Assembly: GCA_039822105.1 (NCBI GenBank)
Contig: JBCBMW010000004.1
Span: 1-64,000, forward strand
Length of the DNA: 64,000 bases
Source: Parvularcula sp039822105
GTDB lineage: Bacteria; Pseudomonadota; Alphaproteobacteria; Caulobacterales; Parvularculaceae
Direction of reading: 5' to 3'
Below are positions 57,815-64,000 of this stretch, in pieces (the first letter of the stretch is position 1; the number at the start of each line of letters is the position of its first letter). The position numbers and the translations under genes are program-made. Below the pieces are notes generated by a model that was not told where the DNA came from, did no database searches, and was given only the letters and a program-made list of their open reading frames with translations.

Positions 57815-58963
57815 CTAGAGTTGAATATCCAGCGCGCCATCATGGCGACTGCTGACGATCATCGATTGTGTTGGGGTGGAGGTGTCGTTCACAAGCCACA
57901 GAGGCTGTGGTCCATCAGCGTCATCTGAGGATTGATCGGCTTGCTGCCAATCAAGTTCGACATCATCGAACCCGCTATCTTTAAGGTCACCAGCCAGGGT
58001 GTCGCCGTTGCGGCGCATGAGGTCGAGCGTGTCGCTTTCTGACGCGCTGATGACCGCTTTCACTTGGCCCTGACGACCGACCTCCAGTTCGATCAGCACC
58101 CGGCCAAGCTCAGGCGGATCGAGTTGCACCTCAATCGTACCCGACCTCGTTCCAGCGCGGATGGTGTCGCGCACCTGGGCGATTGCTGGTGCTTCGGTCG
58201 CAGGGTTGGCAGCGGTGATCGGGCGCGCCGTTTCGGCGCCTTGGCTTGTCACCGGGGACTCCGCCGGAGCGCCAAGGACCGGCGTTGAAACATCCGCAGC
58301 CACCGTGGTGGCCGACGGCTGCACAGTCGCAGCTTCAAGTTTGATCGGTACAGGTGCTTTCTGGGCCGGGACCGCATCGGCGCCCAAAGTGTTCGAATAG
58401 AAGGCTTTGTCGTTCAAGAGCCCGTCGCTTTTCACCCGAAGTGGTCCATCAGCTGGGGCCTCTAGGTTGGCTGGGCCTTCTGCTTCAAGCGTCGCTGGTA
58501 CCGCCGCGGTGGCGGTCGCCATCTGGTCTATTGGCTTGGTCGTCGAGTTGCCGGCCAGTGGAGCAGGGACTGTGACGGCCGTGCCGGATTGAGAGGCTGC
58601 GTCAACGTTCACGGTGGAGACAATGGAGGAGGGAGGCGCATAAGGAATGTTCGCGTCACTCGGCAGGTTCGTGGCGGGTAGAGTGACGACGCTCGCGCCT
58701 TGTGCAGTTGTTTGCGGCAGGCTTGCCGTGATCGGCAATCGCGATGTCGCTGTGAGGCCGGTGGCAGCCGGTGCAGCGGCATTTGATGCGGCGTTTGCAG
58801 GAAGCGCTTGGGCTGGAGCCTGTTCGCCCGTCTGCACATGAAGCCCAAGGGCCTGTTCGAACATGGCGAGAAGTTCTGGATCATCCGCAGCCGTTGCAGT
58901 TGTCTGCGCGGCACCGTCGGGCGACTGGGGCAGGAGCGAGGCGGGAAGATTGAGTGCGTGCAT
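57815..58963 (-). CDS. fliK: Flagellar hook-length control protein FliK
   Basis: A 382-residue protein. A long Ala/Pro/Thr/Gln-rich low-complexity N-terminal two thirds (the molecular ruler), then the FliK C-terminal domain (about 265-345, LDPPELGRVLIELEVGRQGQVKAVI) that switches export specificity, and an acidic tail. Sits directly before flgD, the usual pairing. Confidence 0.88.
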   Translation of the reverse strand: MHALNLPASLLPQSPDGAAQTTATAADDPELLAMFEQALGLHVQTGEQAPAQALPANAASNAAAPAATGLTATSRLPITASLPQTTAQGASVVTLPATNLPSDANIPYAPPSSIVSTVNVDAASQSGTAVTVPAPLAGNSTTKPIDQMATATAAVPATLEAEGPANLEAPADGPLRVKSDGLLNDKAFYSNTLGADAVPAQKAPVPIKLEAATVQPSATTVAADVSTPVLGAPAESPVTSQGAETARPITAANPATEAPAIAQVRDTIRAGTRSGTIEVQLDPPELGRVLIELEVGRQGQVKAVISASESDTLDLMRRNGDTLAGDLKDSGFDDVELDWQQADQSSDDADGPQPLWLVNDTSTPTQSMIVSSRHDGALDIQL

Positions 58964-59010
58964 GGTGTCGCTTTAAACGTAGAAACCTTGCCTAAACCTT
59001 TACGGGTGAG

Positions 59011-59038
59011 AAACCATGAGCACAGCTCATAAGGGTTT
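59011..59038 (+). promoter_or_regulatory. Hairpin immediately upstream of the FlgJ-type gene
   Basis: ATGAGC (59016-59021) pairs with GCTCAT (59025-59030) around ACA, extended by AAACC/GGTTT, with a three-base bulge AAG. Ends 6 bases before the ATG at 59044, so it covers the region where the ribosome binds and could tune translation. A T-run follows, so it also looks like a short terminator, though no plus-strand gene ends upstream. Confidence 0.4.
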
Positions 59039-59043
59039 TTGTT

Positions 59044-59337
59044 ATGGCTTTAGAAATTCTCGCGCCTACGGTTGAACCGTCCCAAAACACCATCAGAACC
59101 AATCAAGCCGTCGATCCTCAACGTCAGGCGGCAGAGCAGTTGCAGGTCGCTTTCTTCACCGACATGCTGATACATGGCGGTTTTGCGGATGCATTTTCGA
59201 CAGGTTCCAACACACTGGATTCATTTACATCTCTCCTCGTTGAAAGTGTAGCCAAGGAGATTGCTGCCAAAGATCCATCGTTGGCTGATCATTTCTACAG
59301 CCAACTCAAGGGCCAAAAATCCGGCCCGTCAGACTAG
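59044..59337 (+). CDS. flgJ: Rod-binding protein (FlgJ N-terminal domain type)
   Basis: A 97-residue protein of the alphaproteobacterial FlgJ/ChEL type without the muramidase domain. Recognisable are AAEQLQVAFFTDMLIHGGFADAF near 30 and FTSLLVESVAKEIA in the middle. It is the rod scaffolding cap. Reads divergently from fliK; then a 174-base gap to flagellin. Confidence 0.82.
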   Translation: MALEILAPTVEPSQNTIRTNQAVDPQRQAAEQLQVAFFTDMLIHGGFADAFSTGSNTLDSFTSLLVESVAKEIAAKDPSLADHFYSQLKGQKSGPSD

Positions 59338-59511
59338 TGCATCCTATCAAATGATCCGCATCAGCACCGGTTGTGAGAAGCTGATGTGAAAGCTTCACGC
59401 AGAATTAAGCCTTACAACCGTAAAGCTTGTGACGCAATCGGAAGTTGCGGATGCTGGTGGTCCCGAGGACAGCGGGTTCACGCGCCAGCAAAATAAACAG
59501 GATGCAGATCA

Positions 59512-61176
59512 ATGGGATCGATCAACTTCAACCAGAGCGCTCAGGTCGCGCTCATGACCCTCAACATGGTCAACAAGAACCTTTTTGAGGTTCAAGACCA
59601 AATCTCAACCGGCAAGAAAATCGCTTCAGCTAAAGACAACGCTGCAGTCTGGGCGATCAGCACCGTGATGGAGTCCGATGTGATGGGCTTCAAACAAATC
59701 AACGACAGCCTCAACCTCGGCAGCTCGACTGTCGAAGTTGCTCGCGCTGCAACAGAAGAGGTCACAAGCCTTCTTCAGGAAATCAAAGCCAAAATCGTTG
59801 CTGCACAAGAATCGAACGTTGATCGCACCAGCATTCAGCGGGACGTTGATGCCCTCCGTGATCAAATCGATTCGATCGTTGACGCGGCACAGTTCAACGG
59901 CCTGAACCTGCTCAAAGGTGGCGAGGACATCCAAATCCTTTCGTCGCTTGACCGTTCCGACGCAGGTGTTGTCACGCCGCGGAACATCGCCGTGGGTCGT
60001 GCTGACCTCAGCGATACGGCTGGCACAACTGGCGCTGCGCTCGGTGCGACTGATGCGGGTGCTGTTGATATCGACGCTGGCTCGTTCTCAGGTGTTGATG
60101 ATGGTGACGTGGCAGCGGCAACGCCTTCCACGCCTTCGCCAGGCACCGTGACCCTCACGGCGACAGCCTTCACCGGCGGTGCTGTGAGCGACAGCCTTGA
60201 GTACAGCATCGACATCGGTACGGCAGCTCCTGTCGTCGTGACGATCTCTCTGACCGCTGCTGACGGCGACGTCGCCGCTGACGGCGCTGCGACGACCACG
60301 GAAATCGCTGATGCTCTGCAAGCTGGCCTGACGGCTGCAGGCGTTCTGCCTGACGGTGTGACCGTTTCGCGGACCGGTGACGTCCTGACTGTCAGCAACA
60401 ACTCGCAGACGCCAATGAGCGTCACTGTCACCGATACGTTCACCGACGATTCGGCGAGCACCACGGCTGCGATCACCAACGGCTCGGCTGGCAACATCGC
60501 TGTTGCCACCTCCGACACTGGCGCATTGGCCAGCACGGCTGACGCTGATGTGGAGAACCTCCGTGCCGCTATCCCAGCACTCAGCACGCCAGGCACGCAA
60601 ACCCTGACGCTGCAGACCGGCACGATCGATGAGGGTACCCTCTATCGTCTGTCCATTGATGGTTCGACCATTGAGTATCGCACCATCGCTGGTGATGACG
60701 CGAACAGCGTTGCAGAAAAGCTTCGTGATCGCGCAACGGCTATCGCTCCTGAAGACTTTGAGCTCAGCGTCGTTGACAACATCATCACCTTCACCAACAG
60801 CACGGCCAACGTTGTCAATGTGGAAGCTCAGGTGAACGGCGGCACGGGCGGTGGTTCGCTCGAAGATCTCCGTAACCTGTCGGTTCTGACGACGGACGCT
60901 GCACGTTCGGCTCTTCTCGACATCGAGATCATGATCGAGTCTGCCATCGACGCTGCGTCTTCGTTCGGTTCGGCGCAGAACCGCATCGATATTCAGAGCA
61001 CGTTTATCGACCGCCTGGTCGGTTCGCTCGAGGCTGGTGTGTCGGGTCTGACCGATGCCAACCTCGAAGAAGCATCGGCTCGTCTCCAGGCTCTGCAGGT
61101 GCAGCAGCAGCTCAACATCCAGGCTCTGTCGATCGCCAACGCGGCGCCTCAGGCCCTCCTGGCTTTGTTCCAGTAA
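59512..61176 (+). CDS. fliC: Flagellin
   Basis: A 554-residue filament protein. The N-terminal D0/D1 helices (residues ~1-150, MGSINFNQSAQVALMTLNMVNKNL and QISTGKKIASAKDNAAVWAIS, in part) and C-terminal D1/D0 (about 460-554, IDIQSTFIDRLVGSLEAGVSGLTDANLEEASA and AAPQALLALFQ) are conserved. Between them lies a ~300-residue Ala/Thr/Asp-rich surface domain with two flagellin-IN-like repeats (about 205-300 and 355-445). Codons are biased to GCT, GGT, CGT, AAC. Followed by a terminator and flaF-flbT, which control flagellin synthesis. Confidence 0.95.
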   Translation: MGSINFNQSAQVALMTLNMVNKNLFEVQDQISTGKKIASAKDNAAVWAISTVMESDVMGFKQINDSLNLGSSTVEVARAATEEVTSLLQEIKAKIVAAQESNVDRTSIQRDVDALRDQIDSIVDAAQFNGLNLLKGGEDIQILSSLDRSDAGVVTPRNIAVGRADLSDTAGTTGAALGATDAGAVDIDAGSFSGVDDGDVAAATPSTPSPGTVTLTATAFTGGAVSDSLEYSIDIGTAAPVVVTISLTAADGDVAADGAATTTEIADALQAGLTAAGVLPDGVTVSRTGDVLTVSNNSQTPMSVTVTDTFTDDSASTTAAITNGSAGNIAVATSDTGALASTADADVENLRAAIPALSTPGTQTLTLQTGTIDEGTLYRLSIDGSTIEYRTIAGDDANSVAEKLRDRATAIAPEDFELSVVDNIITFTNSTANVVNVEAQVNGGTGGGSLEDLRNLSVLTTDAARSALLDIEIMIESAIDAASSFGSAQNRIDIQSTFIDRLVGSLEAGVSGLTDANLEEASARLQALQVQQQLNIQALSIANAAPQALLALFQ

Positions 61177-61196
61177 GCCCTCGCGGCTTCACTCCA

Positions 61197-61225
61197 GCGC
61201 TAGGCCTTCGGGCCTAGCGTTTCTT
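61197..61225 (+). terminator. Intrinsic terminator of the flagellin gene
   Basis: Perfect 9-base-pair stem 61198-61206/61211-61219 (CGCTAGGCC with GGCCTAGCG), TTCG loop, then TTTCTT. It lies 22 bases after the flagellin stop, so most transcripts should end before flaF. Confidence 0.9.
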
Positions 61226-61254
61226 CTACCCTAGTATGATTGGTCGGTGTGGTG

Positions 61255-61626
61255 ATGGTTCCCAATGCGTATAAGGTGGTGCAGCGCCAAACAGTTTCCG
61301 GCCGAGCCCTTGAACGCGAAATTCTCGAACGTGTGACCTCGCGCATGAGGGCGGCAGACACGACGAGCACCAAGGGCCTTGCAAAGCTCCACGACGCTTT
61401 GCGCCTCAATCGGAACATTTGGATGACATTTGCTGTCGACCTTGCCGCGCCCAACAATCCCTACCCTGATGAGCTCAAAGCGTCGATGATCAGCCTTGCT
61501 GGGTTCATCGAGAAGAACACAGCCGCCGCAGCGTCGGACAAAGACTTGCTCGATACCCTGGTGAGCATCAATGGCAGCATCATCGAAGGGCTCAGTGGCA
61601 CGGCCGCTCCCGCGGATGAGGGCTGA
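61255..61626 (+). CDS. flaF: Flagellar biosynthesis regulator FlaF
   Basis: A 123-residue protein of the FlaF family, which promotes flagellin synthesis and secretion in alphaproteobacteria. Conserved features: TVSGRALEREILERVTSRM, LHDALRLNRNIWMTFAVDLA, NPYPDELKASMISLAGFI, in order. ATG 61255 is the family start. Followed after 3 bases by flbT. Confidence 0.88.
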   Translation: MVPNAYKVVQRQTVSGRALEREILERVTSRMRAADTTSTKGLAKLHDALRLNRNIWMTFAVDLAAPNNPYPDELKASMISLAGFIEKNTAAAASDKDLLDTLVSINGSIIEGLSGTAAPADEG

Positions 61627-61629
61627 CCG

Positions 61630-62049
61630 ATGGCTGGTTTGATCCTCAACCTGCGGCCATGGGAGACTTTCTTGGTCGGTGACCTTGTTCTGCAGAACGG
61701 CGGACGGCGGGCGCAGATCCGTGTGCGTGACGAGCGGGCAGGGGTGTTGCGCCTTTCAGATGCTCTCCATCCGGACGGGGTGAAGACGCCGCTGACCCGC
61801 GCCTACTACGCCGCGCAGATGCTGGTGCTCGGCCAGGCAGAGGAGGGTAGAGATCGTGACCTTCTGCTGCAACTCTTGGACGAGATCCGCGCCGCGTTTG
61901 GCGACCAAAGTGATGGGCTGCGCGAAGCTGCCGCGCTCGCCGCTGAGGGGCAATATTATAAAGTTCTCAAAATCTTGAAGCCTCTTCTCCCCGATGAGGC
62001 CATGCTTCTCACGCGGGATGTCCAGGCGCTCGAGCACAGCCCAAAGTAG
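61630..62049 (+). CDS. flbT: Flagellin mRNA regulator FlbT
   Basis: A 139-residue protein that binds the flagellin mRNA 5' leader and lowers its stability in Caulobacter. Family landmarks: LILNLRPWETFLVGDLVLQNGGRR, FLREADALTP-like LRLSDALHPDGVKTPLTRAYYAAQMLVL and GQYYKVLKILKPLLPDEAML. Downstream of flaF in a two-gene unit. Confidence 0.9.
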   Translation: MAGLILNLRPWETFLVGDLVLQNGGRRAQIRVRDERAGVLRLSDALHPDGVKTPLTRAYYAAQMLVLGQAEEGRDRDLLLQLLDEIRAAFGDQSDGLREAAALAAEGQYYKVLKILKPLLPDEAMLLTRDVQALEHSPK

Positions 62050-62066
62050 CAATGATCAAGGCTCTG

Positions 62067-62083
62067 TTTAGGTTTAGTTAACC
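62067..62083. promoter_or_regulatory. Candidate CtrA-binding site upstream of flgB
   Basis: TTTA-N7-TTAACC (62067-62070, 62078-62083): the second half-site is exact and the first differs by one base from TTAA-N7-TTAAC. It is 46 bases ahead of the flgB start; in Caulobacter flgBC-fliE is among early flagellar genes controlled by CtrA, and ctrA is in this window. Confidence 0.45.
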
Positions 62084-62128
62084 AAAAGTTGTGTAGCTCC
62101 GACGTGTCCCTTTTTTCGGGAGTGAGCG

Positions 62129-62446
62129 TTGGACCACGGACTTTCCATTCTCAAACTCGCAAGCGCCATGGCCCGCCACGCTGGCCATGTGCACGCGGCC
62201 ACGGCATCGAACATCGCGCGCGCCGACGTGCCAGAGGCCACCGCGAGGAAAGCGGCGAGCTTTAGGCAGAGTCTGCGAGCGCTCGAACAAGGCAAGACCC
62301 CTCAGGACGAGGACACCGGTCAGGCCATCAGTATTGAGAGAGAAATGCTGTCCATGGCTGAAGCCTCCGGCCAGCACGGCGCTGCCACGGCAGTGTGGAA
62401 AAGCACGCTCAACATGCTCCGCCTCGCGATTACTGGGCCGCAATGA
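62129..62446 (+). CDS. flgB: Flagellar rod protein FlgB
   Basis: A 105-residue proximal rod protein, short but typical of alphaproteobacteria. It has SILKLASAMARHAGHVHAATASNIARADVPE at the N-terminus (the family SNIAN(A)DTP-like block) and a C-terminal MLSMAEASGQHGAATAVWKSTLNMLRLAI. The TTG start at 62129 is set by CGGGAG 7 bases ahead. Overlaps flgC by 4 bases. Confidence 0.85.
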   Translation: MDHGLSILKLASAMARHAGHVHAATASNIARADVPEATARKAASFRQSLRALEQGKTPQDEDTGQAISIEREMLSMAEASGQHGAATAVWKSTLNMLRLAITGPQ

Positions 62447-62829
62447 TGCTTGATCCTATCCTTGGCGCGTTGAGCGCTGCGTCCAGCGGCATGGAAACCC
62501 AGAGTTTCCGTATGCGTCTGACGTCGGAGAACCTTTCGAACGCGGACACCCCAGGGTACCAACGCAAACTTCTGTTCCTCTCTGAACTGAAAGGCGGGGG
62601 CGGGGTGGAGGTCGAGCGTCTCCGGCTGAGCAAGAGAGCCGGCACGGAAATCTACGATCCCTTCCATCCGCTGGCTGATGCGAGCGGGATGGTGGAGAGC
62701 TCAAATGTCGACTTGATGGTGGAGCTGGCCGACGCTCGCGAGGCGCGCCGCAGTTTTGACGCCAATGTCCAAGTTTTTCGTCAGGCCCAAGATTTTTATC
62801 GTGGGCTTCTGGATTTGCTCGATCGATAG
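62443..62829 (+). CDS. flgC: Flagellar rod protein FlgC
   Basis: A 128-residue proximal rod protein. SAASSGMETQSFRMRLTSENLSNADTPGYQRKL (in part) and NVDLMVELADAREARRSFDANVQVFRQAQDFYRGLLDLL at the end are the FlgC signatures. ATGATG at 62443/62446 offers two starts, both overlapping the flgB stop. Followed after 12 bases by fliE. Confidence 0.94.
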   Translation: MMLDPILGALSAASSGMETQSFRMRLTSENLSNADTPGYQRKLLFLSELKGGGGVEVERLRLSKRAGTEIYDPFHPLADASGMVESSNVDLMVELADAREARRSFDANVQVFRQAQDFYRGLLDLLDR

Positions 62830-62841
62830 GGGAGAGGTGAT

Positions 62842-63114
62842 ATGAACATCAACGACGTTGCGGCAGCAGCAGGCTATGCTGGGCTCAATCAGCTGAAACC
62901 CCAGGGCCTCGGCGGTCTCGCGGGGCTCGGTGAGCGCTTTGCGGCCGTTTTCGAGCGCGCTGATAGTGCAGCCCAGGGTTTTGCGACCAAGAATGTCGAC
63001 GCGCAAACGGTCGTCGAGGCGCTGAGCCAGGCGGAACTGGCGCTGCAAACCGCCATCACCGTACGCGACCGCGTCGTCGCGGCTTACCAGGAAGTGCTCC
63101 GGATGCCGATATGA
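62842..63114 (+). CDS. fliE: Flagellar hook-basal body complex protein FliE
   Basis: A 90-residue protein joining the MS ring to the rod. The C-terminal half is conserved: ALSQAELALQTAITVRDRVVAAYQEVLRMPI. GGGAGAGG precedes the ATG. The stop overlaps fliQ by 4 bases. Confidence 0.93.
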   Translation: MNINDVAAAAGYAGLNQLKPQGLGGLAGLGERFAAVFERADSAAQGFATKNVDAQTVVEALSQAELALQTAITVRDRVVAAYQEVLRMPI

Positions 63115-63374
63115 CGGAGGCTGATGTTCTCAGTCTCCTTCGGGCCTCTTTGCGCGTCGGAACGGGGATGGCGATGCCGATTCTTCTGTCCGCCCTCGCG
63201 GCTGGTTTGGCCATCGGACTGCTGCAGGCACTGACGTCCATTCAAGAGCTAACGCTCACATTCGTGCCGAAGCTGTTCGTCATCGTCATCGTCTTTTGGC
63301 TGACGGCTGGGTTTATGGCCGTCAGTTTGGTGGGTTTTTTTGATCGCCGGGTGTTGCCGCTCTTCTTGATGTAG
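63111..63374 (+). CDS. fliQ: Flagellar export apparatus protein FliQ
   Basis: An 87-residue type III export gate subunit with two membrane helices (ILLSALAAGLAIGLLQALTSIQE and LFVIVIVFWLTAGFMAVSLV) around the conserved QALTSIQELTLTFVPK loop. Overlaps fliE and precedes flhA by 39 bases. Confidence 0.95.
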   Translation: MTEADVLSLLRASLRVGTGMAMPILLSALAAGLAIGLLQALTSIQELTLTFVPKLFVIVIVFWLTAGFMAVSLVGFFDRRVLPLFLM

Positions 63375-63413
63375 CGAGCGGCCACAGGGGCGAGGGGCTG
63401 AGGGAGAGCCGCC

Positions 63414-64000
63414 TTGAACTTTGATGCTCTGACCAAGGTCAATCTGAGCCCCACTGTTGGGCTTGCGATCGGATTGATGGCCATCCTTGTGATGATGGTC
63501 CTGCCGGTCCCGCCCATTGTTCTTGACCTTGGGCTGACCTGCTCTTTTGGGTTTGCGATTTTGATCTTTACCGTGACGCTTTTCGTGGAGCGTCCGCTCG
63601 ATTTCTCATCCTTCCCTGCGATATTGCTCGTGTCGCTGCTCCTTCGGCTCGCTCTCAACATCTCGTCGACCAAGCTGATCATCGGTCAGGGTCACACCGG
63701 CACCGGCGCGGCTGGCGGGGTGATCGAAGGCTTTGCGATGTTCATTATGGGCGGGAACATCGGCCTTGGTCTGATCATTTTTGCTGTGCTGATCATCGTC
63801 AACTTCCTGGTGATCACCAAGGGCGCTGGCCGGATGGCAGAGGTCGGCGCGCGCTTTGCCTTGGACGCCATGCCCGGCAAGCAACTCGCCATCGATGCCG
63901 ATGTCGCTTCCGGCGCAATCACCCATGAGGAGGCGAAAGCCCTCCGCACACGGGAGCAGCAAGAGACGGCGTTCCTTGGCTCCCTCGACGGTGTGTCCAA
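63414..64000 (+). CDS. flhA: Flagellar export protein FlhA, N-terminal part (runs off window)
   Basis: Export-gate ATPase-coupled channel; only about 195 of ~700 residues are here. The frame is open to the last base. N-terminal membrane helices (GLAIGLMAILVMMVLPVPP, CSFGFAILIFTVTLFV) are followed by FSSFPAILLVSLLLRLALNISSTKLII and the FHIPEP-like cytoplasmic start GRMAEVGARFALDAMPGKQLAIDADVASGAI, in part. TTG start at 63414 with GGGAGAG upstream, from family likeness. Confidence 0.94.
   Translation, partial: MNFDALTKVNLSPTVGLAIGLMAILVMMVLPVPPIVLDLGLTCSFGFAILIFTVTLFVERPLDFSSFPAILLVSLLLRLALNISSTKLIIGQGHTGTGAAGGVIEGFAMFIMGGNIGLGLIIFAVLIIVNFLVITKGAGRMAEVGARFALDAMPGKQLAIDADVASGAITHEEAKALRTREQQETAFLGSLDGVS

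Noticed and set aside
59340..59511. Sigma-28 or sigma-54 promoter of flagellin
   Set aside because: A TAAAGCTT and an AATCGGAA are present, but their spacing (about 7 bases) is too short for the sigma-28 consensus; no proper -24/-12 pair.
1..64000. CRISPR arrays, insertion sequences, restriction-modification or toxin-antitoxin genes
   Set aside because: No regularly spaced repeats, transposase or integrase motifs, or such gene pairs were seen.

Overview
The window comes from a free-living, flagellated, GC-rich alphaproteobacterium. The evidence is a CtrA cell-cycle regulator (Asp51 and a C-terminal Ala-Ala), an alpha-type SspB adaptor, a GANTC methylation site in front of ctrA, the flagellin regulators FlaF and FlbT, an NDUFS4-like accessory subunit of complex I, and an alphaproteobacterial flgF-flgG-flgA-flgH order. 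An Oar-like and a classical TonB-dependent receptor, ETF-ubiquinone oxidoreductase and an Fe-S photolyase fit a marine heterotroph of the Parvularculales/Hyphomonadales kind. That placement is inference; no rRNA is present.

Layout. 1-1400: two oppositely oriented pieces of a small DUF6491-like secreted protein, then a ZIP-family metal transporter with a histidine-rich tail. 1375-1512: non-coding sequence with nested complementary arms. 1600-2930: queC-queE (queuosine precursor). 2940-6440: two lipoproteins and an ispH-thrB-rnhA operon. 6446-12140: a lipoprotein overlapping argS, then a large Oar-like receptor. 12234-20500: valS, gamma-glutamyltransferase, a P1 peptidase, an FtrA-like regulator divergent from a rhodanese, a GNAT enzyme abutting tRNA-Arg, the complex I accessory subunit, and a VOC protein behind a SoxR-type promoter. 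20650-25630: tRNA-Pro, a SRPBCC protein, a soluble lytic transglycosylase, family 4 uracil-DNA glycosylase and etfD. 25700-29520: a membrane-tethered GH19-like muralytic protein, secE-nusG without rplKA, a GNAT enzyme and a TetR regulator. 29581-33982: a three-gene envelope cassette (RND/MMPL pump, LolA-like periplasmic protein, outer-membrane barrel). 33979-38600: lipoproteins, an S41 peptidase, ctrA, sspB and an Mrp ATPase lacking its CxxC motif. 38704-47130: hflKC, a fatty-acid desaturase, nuoABCD (cut off from nuoE-N) and an Fe-S photolyase with a DUF2237 gene. 47170-53210: a membrane-anchored EEP hydrolase, rpsO-pnp and a TonB receptor. 53617-64000: flagellar genes, namely motA, flgFGAH, a FliL-like gene, a minimal flgD, fliK, a FlgJ-type rod-binding gene, flagellin, flaF-flbT, flgBC-fliE-fliQ and the start of flhA.

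No transposase, integrase, prophage block, restriction system or CRISPR array was seen. The best candidates for new biology are the TetR-linked RND/LolA-like/barrel cassette, the GH19-PGBD-transmembrane protein, the SoxR-type promoter on a VOC gene, the reduced FlgD and secreted FliL-like proteins, and the rearranged first 240 bases. Start codons were often moved inward from the longest frame on the basis of Shine-Dalgarno spacing and family alignment; these choices are stated per gene.
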